NCBI GenBank assembly: GCA_035504415.1
Contig: DATJRY010000007.1
Span: 124,001 to 188,000 of the forward strand
Length of the DNA: 64,000 bases
Direction: 5' to 3'
DNA from: Candidatus Sulfotelmatobacter sp.
GTDB taxonomy: Bacteria; Vulcanimicrobiota; Vulcanimicrobiia; Vulcanimicrobiales; Vulcanimicrobiaceae
Positions 8,052 to 16,174 of this stretch are shown piece by piece. The position numbers were made by a program, and so were the translations under genes. The notes under the pieces are model-generated. The model ran no database searches and was not told the origin of the DNA. It saw only the letters and a program-made list of their open reading frames with translations. Each line of letters begins with the position of its first letter. Positions within the stretch are counted from its first letter, which is position 1.

Positions 8052-9068
8052 ATGCTCGTCGCGTACGACGAAGGCCTCACCACCCACCTGGCCGGCGTTC
8101 CGCACCCGGAGTCGCCGGACCGGGTGCGGGTCGTCGCGCACGAGCTCGAACGCCGCGGCATGCTCGGCGAGCGGCTTGACCCGCGCGTCGCGCGGCCCGA
8201 CGAGATCGCGCGCGTCCATCCCGCCGGGTACATCGAACTGGTCCGGCGGACGTGTGCCAGCCTCGAAGACGGCGACGTCGCACAGCTGATCACCGGCGAC
8301 ACCATCGTCGACGAGACGTCGTACGAAGGCGCAGCACGCGCCGTCGGCGCGGCGCTGGTCGCGCTCGAGCACGCCGTCACCAATCGCCGCGCCGCGTTCG
8401 CGCTGGTGCGGCCGCCGGGCCATCACGCCGAGCCCGCGCGCGGGATGGGCTTTTGCGTGTTCAACAACGTCGCGATCGCGGCGCGCACCTTCGCGCAGGA
8501 TACCGGCGGGCGCGCGCTGGTTTGGGACTTCGACTACCATCACGGCAACGGGACGCAGGCCGCCACCGGCGGTGGCGTCTCGTTCTTCGGCACGCACGCC
8601 GATCCGGCGTATCCCGGCACCGGCGATCCGCGCGACAACCGCGTCACCGCCGGCGCGGCGATGGTCAACGTGCCGATCGACGCGCGCGGGATCGCGACCG
8701 AGGGTTTCGTCGCGATCCACACCCGCGCGCTGCGCGCGCTGGCCGAACGCGTGCAGCCGCGCCTGATCGTCGTCAGCGCCGGCTACGACGTCGTCGCCGG
8801 GGATCCGGTCGGCGATCTGGGCGTCGAACCGTCGTTCGCGCGGCAAATGGGCCGGCTCGTCCGGGAAATCGCCGATACCTACTGCGACGGCCGCGCGCTG
8901 TTCGTGCTCGAGGGCGGCTACGATCCGCACACGCTCGCCGGCTGCGTCGCCGAGACGATTCTCGGCTTCGAAGAGGCGACCGAGGTCGAACGCACCGACG
9001 TGCAAGCGATCCCGCCGCGCCAACGGGCGCTGGTTCGCGAAGTCGAAGACGCCGCATTGACATCATGA
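8052..9068 (+). CDS. HDAC-like (class II / AcuC-type) deacetylase
   Basis: 338 residues of the arginase/deacetylase fold. Seen motifs: the N-terminal HPESPDRVRVV segment, the RPPGHHAEP histidine pair, GFCVFNNVAIAA, the zinc-site motif WDFDYHHGNGTQ, the GTGDPRDN loop, and SAGYDVVAGDP, which contributes the second zinc aspartate. This pattern fits bacterial HDAC-like amidohydrolases, which remove acyl groups from lysine, polyamines or acetoin-related substrates; the substrate cannot be told from sequence. The stop overlaps the next start (ATGA), suggesting it is co-translated with the MauE/thioredoxin pair. Confidence 0.9.
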   Translation: MLVAYDEGLTTHLAGVPHPESPDRVRVVAHELERRGMLGERLDPRVARPDEIARVHPAGYIELVRRTCASLEDGDVAQLITGDTIVDETSYEGAARAVGAALVALEHAVTNRRAAFALVRPPGHHAEPARGMGFCVFNNVAIAARTFAQDTGGRALVWDFDYHHGNGTQAATGGGVSFFGTHADPAYPGTGDPRDNRVTAGAAMVNVPIDARGIATEGFVAIHTRALRALAERVQPRLIVVSAGYDVVAGDPVGDLGVEPSFARQMGRLVREIADTYCDGRALFVLEGGYDPHTLAGCVAETILGFEEATEVERTDVQAIPPRQRALVREVEDAALTS

Positions 9069-9505
9069 ACATCGTCATTCTGATCCTCCGGGTCGCGCTG
9101 GGCGCGATCTTCATCGTCGCGGGTGCCTCGAAGATCGGGCACGCCGCGTTCTTCGCGGCGCAGATCGCGGGCTTTCGCATCTTGCCGCAGGCCGTGGTCG
9201 CGCCGCTCGCGCTGGTGCTGCCGTTCCTCGAAGTGCTGCTCGGCGCGTACCTGGTCGTCGGCTTGTTCACTCGTCAGGCCGCTTGGATCGCGGCGCTGCT
9301 GCTGCTGATCTTCGACGCGGCCATCGCGTCGGCGGTCGTACGCGGCATGGCCATCGACTGCGGCTGCTTCGGGCCGAGCGACGCCACCCTGACCACCTGG
9401 AGCGAGGTCGCACGCGACGCGATCTTCGTCGTGCTGGCCGTCATCGTCGCCCTGCGCGCGCCCGGAAGGCTGGCGCTCGACCACCGTCTCAACAAGGGAT
9501 CATGA
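9065..9505 (+). CDS. MauE/DoxX-family membrane protein
   Basis: 146 residues with four predicted transmembrane helices (about 3-22, 45-66, 74-96 and 115-135). The cysteine pair in DCGCFG at ~99-103 is characteristic of MauE-type proteins, which relay reducing equivalents across the membrane to a periplasmic thioredoxin-like partner. Both ends overlap neighbours by four bases (ATGA); the downstream gene encodes such a thioredoxin. A disulfide-relay role is inference from the pair. Confidence 0.85.
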   Translation: MNIVILILRVALGAIFIVAGASKIGHAAFFAAQIAGFRILPQAVVAPLALVLPFLEVLLGAYLVVGLFTRQAAWIAALLLLIFDAAIASAVVRGMAIDCGCFGPSDATLTTWSEVARDAIFVVLAVIVALRAPGRLALDHRLNKGS

Positions 9506-10062
9506 ACCGCAAGACGCTCATTTACGGCACGCTGGCCGTCGTCATCATCGCGATCATCGCCGCCATCGGGCTGGCGAATCGCAACGCGGTGCCCAACGCC
9601 GCTTCGCAAGCGCCGATGCAATCGAAGCTCAAGGTCGGCGACACGGCGCCCGAGTTCAAGGTCGACACGAACGCCGGACCCTTCGACCTGGCCAGCGTGC
9701 AGACGCCGGTGCTGCTCGAGGTCTTCGCGACCTGGTGCCCGCACTGCCAGCACGAGACGGTCATCCTCAACGATCTCGCCACCAAGTACCAAGGCAAGAT
9801 CGCGATGGTCGCCGTGAGCGGCAGTCCCTACGGGATGGACGGCAGCAGCCCCGAGTCGTTGGCCGACGTCAACACGTTCGGCCAGACGTTCCGGGTCCGC
9901 TATCCGCTGGCGTTCGATCCGCAGCTCACGGTCGGGCAGCAGTACTTGCTGGGCGGCTATCCCACCATCGTCCTGATCAAGCCCGACAAGAAGATCGCCT
10001 TCCTCAAGGACGGCGAGATCCCGGAAGCGGACCTGGTCAAGGCGATCAACGGCGTCCTCTAG
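9502..10062 (+). CDS. Membrane-anchored TlpA/AhpC-type thioredoxin-fold protein
   Basis: 186 residues: an N-terminal membrane anchor (~5-24), then a redoxin domain beginning LKVGDTAPEFKVD. The active site is WCPHC at ~77-81 in the VFATWCPHCQHE context, and the cis-proline loop is in GGYPTIVLI. This is the layout of periplasmic TlpA/ResA-like thiol-disulfide proteins that reduce client cysteines such as apocytochromes. It is coupled to the MauE-like gene by an ATGA overlap, which suggests MauE supplies it with electrons. Confidence 0.88.
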   Translation: MNRKTLIYGTLAVVIIAIIAAIGLANRNAVPNAASQAPMQSKLKVGDTAPEFKVDTNAGPFDLASVQTPVLLEVFATWCPHCQHETVILNDLATKYQGKIAMVAVSGSPYGMDGSSPESLADVNTFGQTFRVRYPLAFDPQLTVGQQYLLGGYPTIVLIKPDKKIAFLKDGEIPEADLVKAINGVL

Positions 10063-10067
10063 CCGAT

Positions 10068-10122
10068 CTAACGGCCTTCTCACGACCTGCTAACGGCGCT
10101 CTCACAACGCGGTAACCGGTAC
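10068..10122 (+). promoter_or_regulatory. Five tandem 11-bp direct repeats, likely response-regulator operator
   Basis: Units start at 10068, 10079, 10090, 10101 and 10112: CTAACGGCCTT, CTCACGACCTG, CTAACGGCGCT, CTCACAACGCG and GTAACCGGTAC. The first six bases follow CTMACR in four units and GTAACC in the fifth. An 11-bp period places successive sites on one face of the helix, the layout used by OmpR/PhoB-family response regulators. It lies 80-134 bases before the Spy/CpxP-like start, a gene type controlled by such a regulator (CpxR, BaeR) in E. coli. No two-component genes are adjacent. Confidence 0.65.
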
Positions 10123-10201
10123 CGCGGTAGTGTGGTGCAGATGGGCACCGCCCGTCACGCACTCGATGAAACGCGCCGTCACCCGGCGTGAGGAGATCGC
10201 C

Positions 10202-10636
10202 TTGTCACCCATTCGCTTCCTGACGACCGTCGCGCTGGCCGCGGCGGTCGCCGCCCCGACGGCCGCGTTCGCCCAAAGCACCGGCCCCAACGGGCCGCCG
10301 CCCGCCGGTCCCCCGGCGGCCGCCGGGCCGGCCGGCATGCACCACGGTCATCACCGCCACAACCGCTTCCTGCACGCGCTGCGCGGGCTCAAGCTGAGCG
10401 ACGCGCAGCGTGCGCAGATCCGCGACACCGTCCGCCAAACGTTCCGGGCCAATCGCGGGCTCGATCCGCAAACGCGGCGCACCAACCTGCGCGCGATGCG
10501 CCAGAAGGTCGAAGCGATCCTGACGCCCGACCAGCGCGCGCGATTCCACGCCGCGTTGCAGCGTCACCGCGAGCGCGTCAACCCGGGCGGCCCGATGATT
10601 CCCGCCCAGCCGCCGGCGGGCGCGCCGGGTCGCTAG
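10202..10636 (+). CDS. Spy/CpxP-family (LTxxQ motif) periplasmic protein
   Basis: 144 residues from the TTG at 10202, chosen for AGGAG at 10191-10195 and because it begins the signal peptide (MSPIRFLTTVALAAAVAAPTAAFA). The mature part has a Pro/Gly/Ala and His-rich stretch (MHHGHHRHN), then the helical LTxxQ pattern: 'KLSDAQRAQIR' and 'ILTPDQRARFH'. Spy/CpxP proteins are periplasmic helical chaperones induced by envelope stress or metals; the His cluster could bind metal. Its 3' end overlaps the convergent PLD-like gene by 59 bases. An ATG at 10166 is possible but lacks a ribosome-binding site. Confidence 0.8.
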   Translation: MSPIRFLTTVALAAAVAAPTAAFAQSTGPNGPPPAGPPAAAGPAGMHHGHHRHNRFLHALRGLKLSDAQRAQIRDTVRQTFRANRGLDPQTRRTNLRAMRQKVEAILTPDQRARFHAALQRHRERVNPGGPMIPAQPPAGAPGR

Positions 10637-11480
10637 TCGCGACCGAATCGCCGACGTCTCGCGCCAGCGCCGCCTTCACCGCGGCGACCAGCGAGACGTC
10701 GGCGGTCACCGTTCCCCAGTCCAGTTGCGCGCCGTAGCTGCCGCCGGCGAAGGTCGCGTTGGTCGAGCCGATCCAGGCGCGGTCGCCCACCAGCGCCAGC
10801 TTGGCATTGCTGCTGCCGGCGCGCACCTCGACGCCGGCACCGCGCAGATGCGAGAGCACCGCGTGGGCGCGTCCGCTCTCGGCGCCGTTGACGATCAGCG
10901 TCGTCGGTGCGCCGCTCGCGGCATGATGGGCGAGCGCGGCCGTCAGCGGCCCGGCGCCGATCGCTTCGGTTTCGAGCGTCACCGGCGCGGCGCCGGCATG
11001 TGCGAGCAGGTCGAGCTCGAGCGCCTGGGCACGGTCCTTGCGCGTCGCCAAGCCGTCGACCGAACCACCGTGGCCGGCCAGCGAGCGGCGCACCAGCGCG
11101 ACCGCGTCCGGATCGTCGTCGGCGACGACCAAATCTCGCCCGCTGTGCGTCCAGTTGCGATCGTCGAGATACGCGACGCCGTCGCAGACGGCGGCTTTGA
11201 GGTGAAACGTCGTGTGACCGTCGTCGCCGACCAGGCGTACGTGCGCGCCGGCCGCGCGCAGCTCGCGCGCATTCGCGGCGTTCTCTCCCGCGAGCTCGCC
11301 GGTGCTGTCCGGCCACGGCGCGCGCGGCAAGACGACGTCGACGTGGGCGCCGCGGTGGGCCGCGGCGATCAGCGCATCGTGCACCGGTCCCGGCGGCAGG
11401 ATGTACGCGCCGAGCGCGACGTCGCGCGCGCCGGCGACCCGCGCGGCGAGCGCGGGCACGGAAGAAAGCGTCGTTCCCAT
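10578..11480 (-). CDS. Phospholipase D-like protein with degenerate second HKD motif
   Basis: 300 residues. The first half has an intact PLD catalytic motif, FHLKAAVCD (HxKx4D), followed by LDDRNW. The second half has the equivalent segment NAKLALVGD with IGSTNAT, in which the histidine is replaced by Asn, so only one normal HKD half is present. Catalytic activity would require dimerisation or be lost. No signal peptide is visible. The family covers phospholipases, cardiolipin synthases and nucleases; nothing here selects one. The last 59 bases overlap the convergent Spy-like gene. Confidence 0.72.
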   Translation of the reverse strand: MGTTLSSVPALAARVAGARDVALGAYILPPGPVHDALIAAAHRGAHVDVVLPRAPWPDSTGELAGENAANARELRAAGAHVRLVGDDGHTTFHLKAAVCDGVAYLDDRNWTHSGRDLVVADDDPDAVALVRRSLAGHGGSVDGLATRKDRAQALELDLLAHAGAAPVTLETEAIGAGPLTAALAHHAASGAPTTLIVNGAESGRAHAVLSHLRGAGVEVRAGSSNAKLALVGDRAWIGSTNATFAGGSYGAQLDWGTVTADVSLVAAVKAALARDVGDSVATSDPARPPAAGRESSGRPG

Positions 11481-11517
11481 GCCGCTCGTTCACGCGCTCC
11501 GCGGCGCGTGACGAGGG

Positions 11518-12570
11518 TCAGGGGACGACGGACTTCGCGATCGGGACCAGCTCGGTCAGGTCGAGGTCGCCGACGAGCAAGAACGTCAGCCGGCGCTCGC
11601 GCCACGAGAGCAGCGTGTCGGAACCGTCGTGCGCGTACTGCGCGTCGTGGCCTTCGAACGAGGTCGCGTGGGCCTGCATGTCGCTGAAATCGACGGCGCG
11701 ATCGCTGGCGTTCTCGAACAGCGAGAGGTTGCGGATGCCGTCGGTGTAGAGCAGGTGCAGGTTCTTGATGCCTTCCGGCGTGCGCGAGACGTCGGCGCCC
11801 GTCAGGATGAAGCCGTCGGGGAGATATTTCGGCGTGATCGGCGTGAAGCCGGCCTCGGTGATCGCACCCGGCAGCGCGCCTTGGCGACTGTACGAACGGC
11901 CGCGCACGGTGTCGTATCCGCTCGGAACGCTGGTGGAGAAGATGGCCTCGGGGATCGCGTCGGTGTAGCGGATCTCGTCGAAGCGCGTGCGCCACGCCAG
12001 CGAACCGTCGCTGTGATACGCCTCTTTGGCCAGCACGACGTGCATGTCGCTGTCGATCCACAGCCGCATCACGCGTTCGCCGGTGTAGCGGCTGACCAGG
12101 TCGACGACGTCGGTGCGGCGGTCGGCGACGTTGTCGGTCGCGCTGCGCACGGCGCGGTAGTTCCCGTCGAGCAGCGCGATGTCGTCGACGATCGCGACCG
12201 GGTCGACGACGGTCTTGTTCTCGCTGACCACGACCCGCTTGTTGAGCGGCTCGACGTCGTACGAGATCGCGCCGTGGGTGATGACGTACTCGCCGTACAC
12301 GCCGCGCGGGGCCAGGTAGGTGCGCCGCGTCTCGTCGGGTGCGCGGTGCTCGATCTTCGCGACGTACGCGAACGCCTGATGCGTCCCGCTGACGATCGAG
12401 GACATCTGTCCGACAAACGAGACGTGGCGCGGCGCGGCGACCGCCGCGACGATCAGCGGGCGCGCATCCGTGCTCGGCTGCGGGGTGGCGGCGCGCGCGG
12501 CCGCGACGAGCCCGGCCGGCGCGCTCACCAGGAGCGCGCCGAAGAGCGCGAAGAGCCTAGCGGTCCGCAC
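11518..12570 (-). CDS. rseB: RseB/MucB-like sigma-factor regulatory protein
   Basis: 350 residues with a signal peptide (MRTARLFALFGALLVSAPAG). Residues ~45-215 match the LolA-like N-terminal domain of RseB/MucB (FVGQMSSIVSG, VITHGAISYDVEPLNKRVV, YTGERVMRLWIDSDMHVVLAKEAYHSDGSL split over the domain), and ~235-345 match the smaller C-terminal domain (PKYLPDGFILTG, GRNLSLFE-like SLFENASD). RseB binds the periplasmic part of the anti-sigma factor and shields it from proteolysis. Its start lies 14 bases inside the anti-sigma gene, giving the order sigma, anti-sigma, rseB as in rpoE-rseA-rseB. Confidence 0.82.
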   Translation of the reverse strand: MRTARLFALFGALLVSAPAGLVAAARAATPQPSTDARPLIVAAVAAPRHVSFVGQMSSIVSGTHQAFAYVAKIEHRAPDETRRTYLAPRGVYGEYVITHGAISYDVEPLNKRVVVSENKTVVDPVAIVDDIALLDGNYRAVRSATDNVADRRTDVVDLVSRYTGERVMRLWIDSDMHVVLAKEAYHSDGSLAWRTRFDEIRYTDAIPEAIFSTSVPSGYDTVRGRSYSRQGALPGAITEAGFTPITPKYLPDGFILTGADVSRTPEGIKNLHLLYTDGIRNLSLFENASDRAVDFSDMQAHATSFEGHDAQYAHDGSDTLLSWRERRLTFLLVGDLDLTELVPIAKSVVP

Positions 12571-13090
12571 CGACGGCGTCGTCGAGAGTCGCGGCGTCGG
12601 CGGAATCGATGTACGAGGCGGCGGACGACGAGGCGGTGTGGTTCGCGGCCGTCTCGTAGATGGCGGGCGCGGCGCCCTGACCGAGCGGGTTGTCCTGGGT
12701 CTCGGCGCTGTGCTCGTCGAGGTAGAACGTGGCGGCGACGCCCGGCACGGACCCGCGGAAGACCGGCGTCCCGAAGTACACGCCGAGAATGAAGGCCGCG
12801 GCGACCGGGACCGCCAGCGCGGGTCCCCAGCGCAGGTGCAGGCGCGCCAGCACCGAGGGGCGTTCGCGACGGACCGCGTCCCAGACGCGCGCCTTGATCA
12901 GCGACGGGAACTCGCGCTCTTGCGCGCCGGCCAGCGCGCGCAGACGTTCGCCCAGCGCCGCTTCCTCGTCGTGCAGCGCGAGGCAATCGGCGCACGTCTC
13001 GAGGTGCGCGAAAACGGCGGCGTCCGCGTCGGGGTCGAGCGCGCGGTGCTGGTAGTCGATGAGGGTGTCGCGATCGTAGTGGCTGGTCAT
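12557..13090 (-). CDS. Membrane anti-sigma factor with zinc-finger domain
   Basis: 177 residues. The N-terminal cytoplasmic domain carries the ZAS zinc motif H29-x3-C33-x2-C36 (HLETCADC), which holds ECF sigma factors inactive. A single transmembrane helix lies at ~88-108, and the rest (~110-177) is periplasmic and Ser/Ala/Asp rich, the place where an RseB-like protein would bind. The start overlaps the sigma gene by four bases, and the end overlaps the RseB-like gene by 14. Confidence 0.88.
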   Translation of the reverse strand: MTSHYDRDTLIDYQHRALDPDADAAVFAHLETCADCLALHDEEAALGERLRALAGAQEREFPSLIKARVWDAVRRERPSVLARLHLRWGPALAVPVAAAFILGVYFGTPVFRGSVPGVAATFYLDEHSAETQDNPLGQGAAPAIYETAANHTASSSAASYIDSADAATLDDAVGADR

Positions 13091-13656
13091 CGTCGTTCCT
13101 GTTGCGCCCGGGTCACCAACCGACGGAGAAGGGCTCGCGCTCTATGGAGTCGCGACCGGACGGTTCCGATCGAGCACCCCATGATGTCCGCGATTTCTTG
13201 GTAGCTGTACTCTTCGATATCGGCGAGGATGACGACTTGGCGCTGTTCCGGGGAGAGTTGCGACAACGCGATTGCGAGCGGCTCCCCCAACTGCCCCGCC
13301 ATGTAGTCCTCGATGGGATCGACCGCGAGCGGCCGGCTCCCCCCGTACTCTTGCGGGGCGTTGTCTTCCGGGATTTCCTCTTGGAAACGTCCTTTTCTCC
13401 TCCGAAGTTCATCTCGGTAGAGATTCGTGACGATCCGGTAAACCCAAGAGAGGAAGCTCGTGCCTGGTTGGAACGAGCGCCAAGCCCGGTACACGCGAAT
13501 GAACGCCTCCTGCGTCAGATCGCGGGCGTCGGCTTCGTTCCCGGTCAGCCGGTAGGCGAAGTTGTAGGTCGCCTTGCCGTACTGGTCCATCGCCATTTCG
13601 AGGAACGCCGAGGCCTCCGGCGTCGGCGGGTCGGACGGCTTGCGCGGGACCCCCAT
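13087..13656 (-). CDS. ECF-type RNA polymerase sigma factor (SigE/RpoE-like)
   Basis: 189 residues with two sigma domains. Region 2 is seen at ~28-95 (FAYRLTGNEADARDLTQEAF, then WRSFQPGTSFLSWVYRI), and region 4 at ~130-180 (LSPEQRQVV, then YSYQEIADIMGCSIGTVRSR). There is no N-terminal extension, as in group 4 sigma factors. It is first in the sigma/anti-sigma/RseB operon, so release probably follows envelope damage. I could not confirm a self-regulated GGAAC-type promoter in the short gap upstream. Confidence 0.93.
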   Translation of the reverse strand: MGVPRKPSDPPTPEASAFLEMAMDQYGKATYNFAYRLTGNEADARDLTQEAFIRVYRAWRSFQPGTSFLSWVYRIVTNLYRDELRRRKGRFQEEIPEDNAPQEYGGSRPLAVDPIEDYMAGQLGEPLAIALSQLSPEQRQVVILADIEEYSYQEIADIMGCSIGTVRSRLHRARALLRRLVTRAQQERR

Positions 13657-13678
13657 CGGGAAAAGAGCCTTCGGGGGA

Positions 13679-13711
13679 GCGTCGCCGACGGCCTCGCGGC
13701 CTCAGCGACGC
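13679..13711 (-). terminator. Stem-loop directly after the unknown secreted gene
   Basis: GCGTCGC (13679-13685) pairs with GCGACGC (13705-13711), enclosing a second GGCC...GGCC stem. It begins at the base next to the stop codon of the upstream minus-strand gene and precedes the sigma gene. There is no T-run after it, so efficient intrinsic termination is uncertain. Confidence 0.4.
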
Positions 13712-14467
13712 TTAACGACAGCGGGCCGCGGCTGCGACGATGACGCGGGTGGCCGCGTCTTCCCAGCGGCCGGTGTAGCTCTGGATCGCGCCCAGGTCGT
13801 CGTCGAGCTTGTGGGCGTCGTGGAGGCTGACCGCGACCTGGTGCTGGCCGATGTCCGCGACGCTCGTCTTCTGGTCGTTCAGGAACCCGGTGATGGGCGG
13901 CATCGTCGGGTACGCGCCGGCCGGCAGGTTCGGCTGCATCGAGTTCATCATCTGCTGCTGCGTCTCGCTGGGCTGCGCGAACCGTCGCATCCGCTCGGTC
14001 TCGACGAAACCCGACATGATGCTCTCTTCCATCTTCTGGGCCTGCAAGATGCCGTTGAGGGTGGTCTTGAGGTCCTTGATGCTCTTCTGATCCTCGCTCG
14101 ACGCGGTTGCCGCGGGGATGAGCAGCGGATCGTCGACGGCGTTCTTGAGCTTCTCGACCTGATCGTTCATGTGGTCGACCTCGCGGTCCATCTGCAGCAG
14201 GTGCAGGTCGCGCGACGCGTCGTTGTCCTTCACGACGTAGTCGAAGATCTTCGCGCGGACGACCTTGTAGCTGGCGTCCGTCGCCATCGCGGCCTGCAAC
14301 GCCGGCGCCACGACCGTCCGCAGGGCGCTGCACAACGGCCGGTTGTGCGTCGTGCCGATCAGCGGGGGCGGCGTCGACTGGATCGGGTCGAGCGTGAAGG
14401 GGTTGGTCGCGGTCGGTTTCGGCGCGGGAGTCGCGGCGAGGGCCACGGCCAAGACGATGGCAAGCAC
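13712..14467 (-). CDS. Secreted protein of unknown function with helical body
   Basis: 251 residues. The GTG start directly follows an in-frame TAG, so no longer N-terminus is possible. A short signal peptide (MLAIVLAVALAATPA) precedes a mainly helical protein; ~85-150 looks able to form a coiled coil (LHLLQMDREVDHMNDQVEKL and SIKDLKTTLNGILQAQKMEES). No family recognised. It sits upstream of the ECF sigma operon on the same strand but is separated from it by a stem-loop, so co-transcription is doubtful. Confidence 0.6.
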   Translation of the reverse strand: MLAIVLAVALAATPAPKPTATNPFTLDPIQSTPPPLIGTTHNRPLCSALRTVVAPALQAAMATDASYKVVRAKIFDYVVKDNDASRDLHLLQMDREVDHMNDQVEKLKNAVDDPLLIPAATASSEDQKSIKDLKTTLNGILQAQKMEESIMSGFVETERMRRFAQPSETQQQMMNSMQPNLPAGAYPTMPPITGFLNDQKTSVADIGQHQVAVSLHDAHKLDDDLGAIQSYTGRWEDAATRVIVAAAARCR

Positions 14468-14637
14468 CTAGCTTCCGTTCGGCACCCGGCCAGGCGCCTC
14501 CGTGCTGAGCGACCGGCACCTGCGGGACGTCGTCGTCGTCGAACGGCTCCTCGGTGGGGCGTTCAGACCGAAGCCGTAGCGGGAACTTCGGGTGACCTAC
14601 GACAATCGTTAGGAGCACCTCACGCCCTCGGAGCATC

Positions 14638-15915
14638 ATGGCCGCCGTCCACGCCGAGTCCCAAACCTTTCCCGTCCCTCGGAACCGCGGCCGCCTGTGG
14701 CGCTACCTTGCCGTCGCCGGGCCCGGGCTGATCGTCGCCTTCGCCGACACCGAGGCCGGCAGCATCACCACCGCGGCGACGTCGGGCGCGCAGTTCGGCA
14801 TGAAGCTGGTGCTCCTCCAGCTGCTGCTGATCGTGCCGCTGTTCGTCGTCCAGGAGATGACCGTGCGGCTCGGCACGGTGACCGGCAAAGGGCACGCGCA
14901 GCTGATCCGCGAGCATTATGGGCTGGGCTGGACGTGGCTCTCGCTGGGGACGATGCTGATCACCAACCTGGCCGCGCTGGTCACCGAGTTCATCGGTGTC
15001 GCCGGCGCCGCGCTGATCTTCGGCATCCCGGCCGCGCCGCTGGTCGTCGCCGCGGCGGCGGTCCTGGTCGGGGTCGCGCTCAGCGGTCGCTATCGACGGG
15101 CCGAAGTGTTCGCGCTCGGCCTGTGCCTGTTGGAGCTGCTGTTCATCCCGGCCGCCTTCGCGGCGCATCCGCAGCTGGGGACGCTGGTCCGCGACGGGCT
15201 CTTCGGGAGCCAGCCGTTGGGCAACCGCGACTACCTGTTGCTGGTGGCCGGCAACATCGGCGCGGTCATCATGCCGTGGATGATCTTCTACCAGCAGTCG
15301 GCGACCGTCGACAAAGGGCTGCGCGAGGCCGACCTCGGCCTGGCCCGCACCGACACCGCGATCGGCTCGGTCGCGACGCAGCTGATCATGGTGGCCGTGA
15401 TCGTCACCTGCGGCGCGACCCTGTTCGTCCACCACATCAGCGTCACGGACGCCGCGCAGGCAGCCCTGGCTCTGGTGCCCCTGACGGGCTCCAAGCTGGC
15501 CGGGATCGCCTTCGGGGCCGGCCTGCTGGGCGCGGCCATGCTGGGGGCGCTGGTGGTGTCCTTGGCGACCGCTTGGGCCTTCGGAGAGGCCTTTGCCTGG
15601 CGCTGCTCGCTCAACGCCCAGTGCGTTGACGCGAAGCGCTTCTACGGCCTGTACGCGGGCATGGTCGTGGTCGCCGCGGGGGTCGTCCTGATCCCCCATC
15701 TGCCGCTGGTGCGGATCACCGTCTGGGTGGAGGCCTTCAACGCGTTCGTGCTGCCGATCGTCCTTGGGTTCTTGCTCGTCTTGTCCAACGACAGGAAGAT
15801 TTTGGGTTCGCGTGTGAACTCGCTCCTGGGCAACGTCGTCGCCATCGGGGTCGCGATCGTGTGCGTGGGACTTGGCCTTTGGATGGGTGCGCTGACACTC
15901 ATGGGCCAGGTGTAG
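14638..15915 (+). CDS. Nramp-family metal ion transporter, divergent clade
   Basis: 425 residues with about 11 transmembrane helices. The TM1 segment reads DTEAGSITTAATSGAQFG, which aligns with the Nramp DPGN...QAGAxFG motif, but with EAGS in place of DPGN. The TM6 metal-site segment reads AVIMPWMIFYQQS, in place of the usual MPH motif. Nramp proteins import divalent metals with protons. The changed ligands suggest altered metal preference, as in the divergent Nramp-like clades; the ion cannot be named from sequence. GGAG precedes the start by five bases. No manganese-riboswitch pattern was seen in the 170-base upstream gap. Confidence 0.85.
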   Translation: MAAVHAESQTFPVPRNRGRLWRYLAVAGPGLIVAFADTEAGSITTAATSGAQFGMKLVLLQLLLIVPLFVVQEMTVRLGTVTGKGHAQLIREHYGLGWTWLSLGTMLITNLAALVTEFIGVAGAALIFGIPAAPLVVAAAAVLVGVALSGRYRRAEVFALGLCLLELLFIPAAFAAHPQLGTLVRDGLFGSQPLGNRDYLLLVAGNIGAVIMPWMIFYQQSATVDKGLREADLGLARTDTAIGSVATQLIMVAVIVTCGATLFVHHISVTDAAQAALALVPLTGSKLAGIAFGAGLLGAAMLGALVVSLATAWAFGEAFAWRCSLNAQCVDAKRFYGLYAGMVVVAAGVVLIPHLPLVRITVWVEAFNAFVLPIVLGFLLVLSNDRKILGSRVNSLLGNVVAIGVAIVCVGLGLWMGALTLMGQV

Positions 15916-15962
15916 CAAGGCTACCGAGCGGTCGCATTTACGTACACTTTACGAGCAAGTAA

Positions 15963-15992
15963 TTGACCTAATTGTGACCGTGCTCGCATAGT
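15963..15992 (+). promoter_or_regulatory. Possible sigma-70-type promoter
   Basis: TTGACC at 15963-15968, an 18-base spacer and CATAGT at 15987-15992, in an AT-rich patch of a GC-rich gap. It would drive the structured leader and the DUF4382-like gene. By-eye match only. Confidence 0.35.
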
Positions 15993-16050
15993 TTCCTTAC
16001 ACAGCCCGGAAGACGTCCGCCGGGTCGGAACCTCTATAAACCAAGGGTGA

Positions 16051-16128
16051 GGACGTCATCCCAACGGTACGTCCGCTCGATCTCGTTTAGAGATGGAGCG
16101 GCGGGCTCGCCCGGCAACGGAAGAGCCC
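16051..16128 (+). promoter_or_regulatory. Leader with three consecutive stem-loops
   Basis: Stem 1: GGACGT 16051-16056 with ACGTCC 16069-16074. Stem 2: GCTC 16075-16078 and ATCTC 16080-16084 with GAGAT 16090-16094 and GAGC 16096-16099 (one internal mismatch, GTTTA loop). Stem 3: GGGCTC 16103-16108 with GAGCCC 16123-16128, enclosing CCG-GCAA-CGG, a GNRA tetraloop hairpin. All three are contiguous and end about 46 bases before the start codon. It resembles a structured RNA leader but fits no riboswitch family I recognise. Confidence 0.45.
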
Positions 16129-16174
16129 TCGTCGACGGGTCACACCGACGACGCCGTCTCCGAACGGGGCTCGT

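Noticed and set aside
16081-16130. Possible SAM-type riboswitch because of a CCCGGCAAC stretch
   Set aside because: The SAM-I core (GAUGAA, GCAACC arrangement and four-way junction) is not present; the stretch is explained by a GNRA-capped hairpin.
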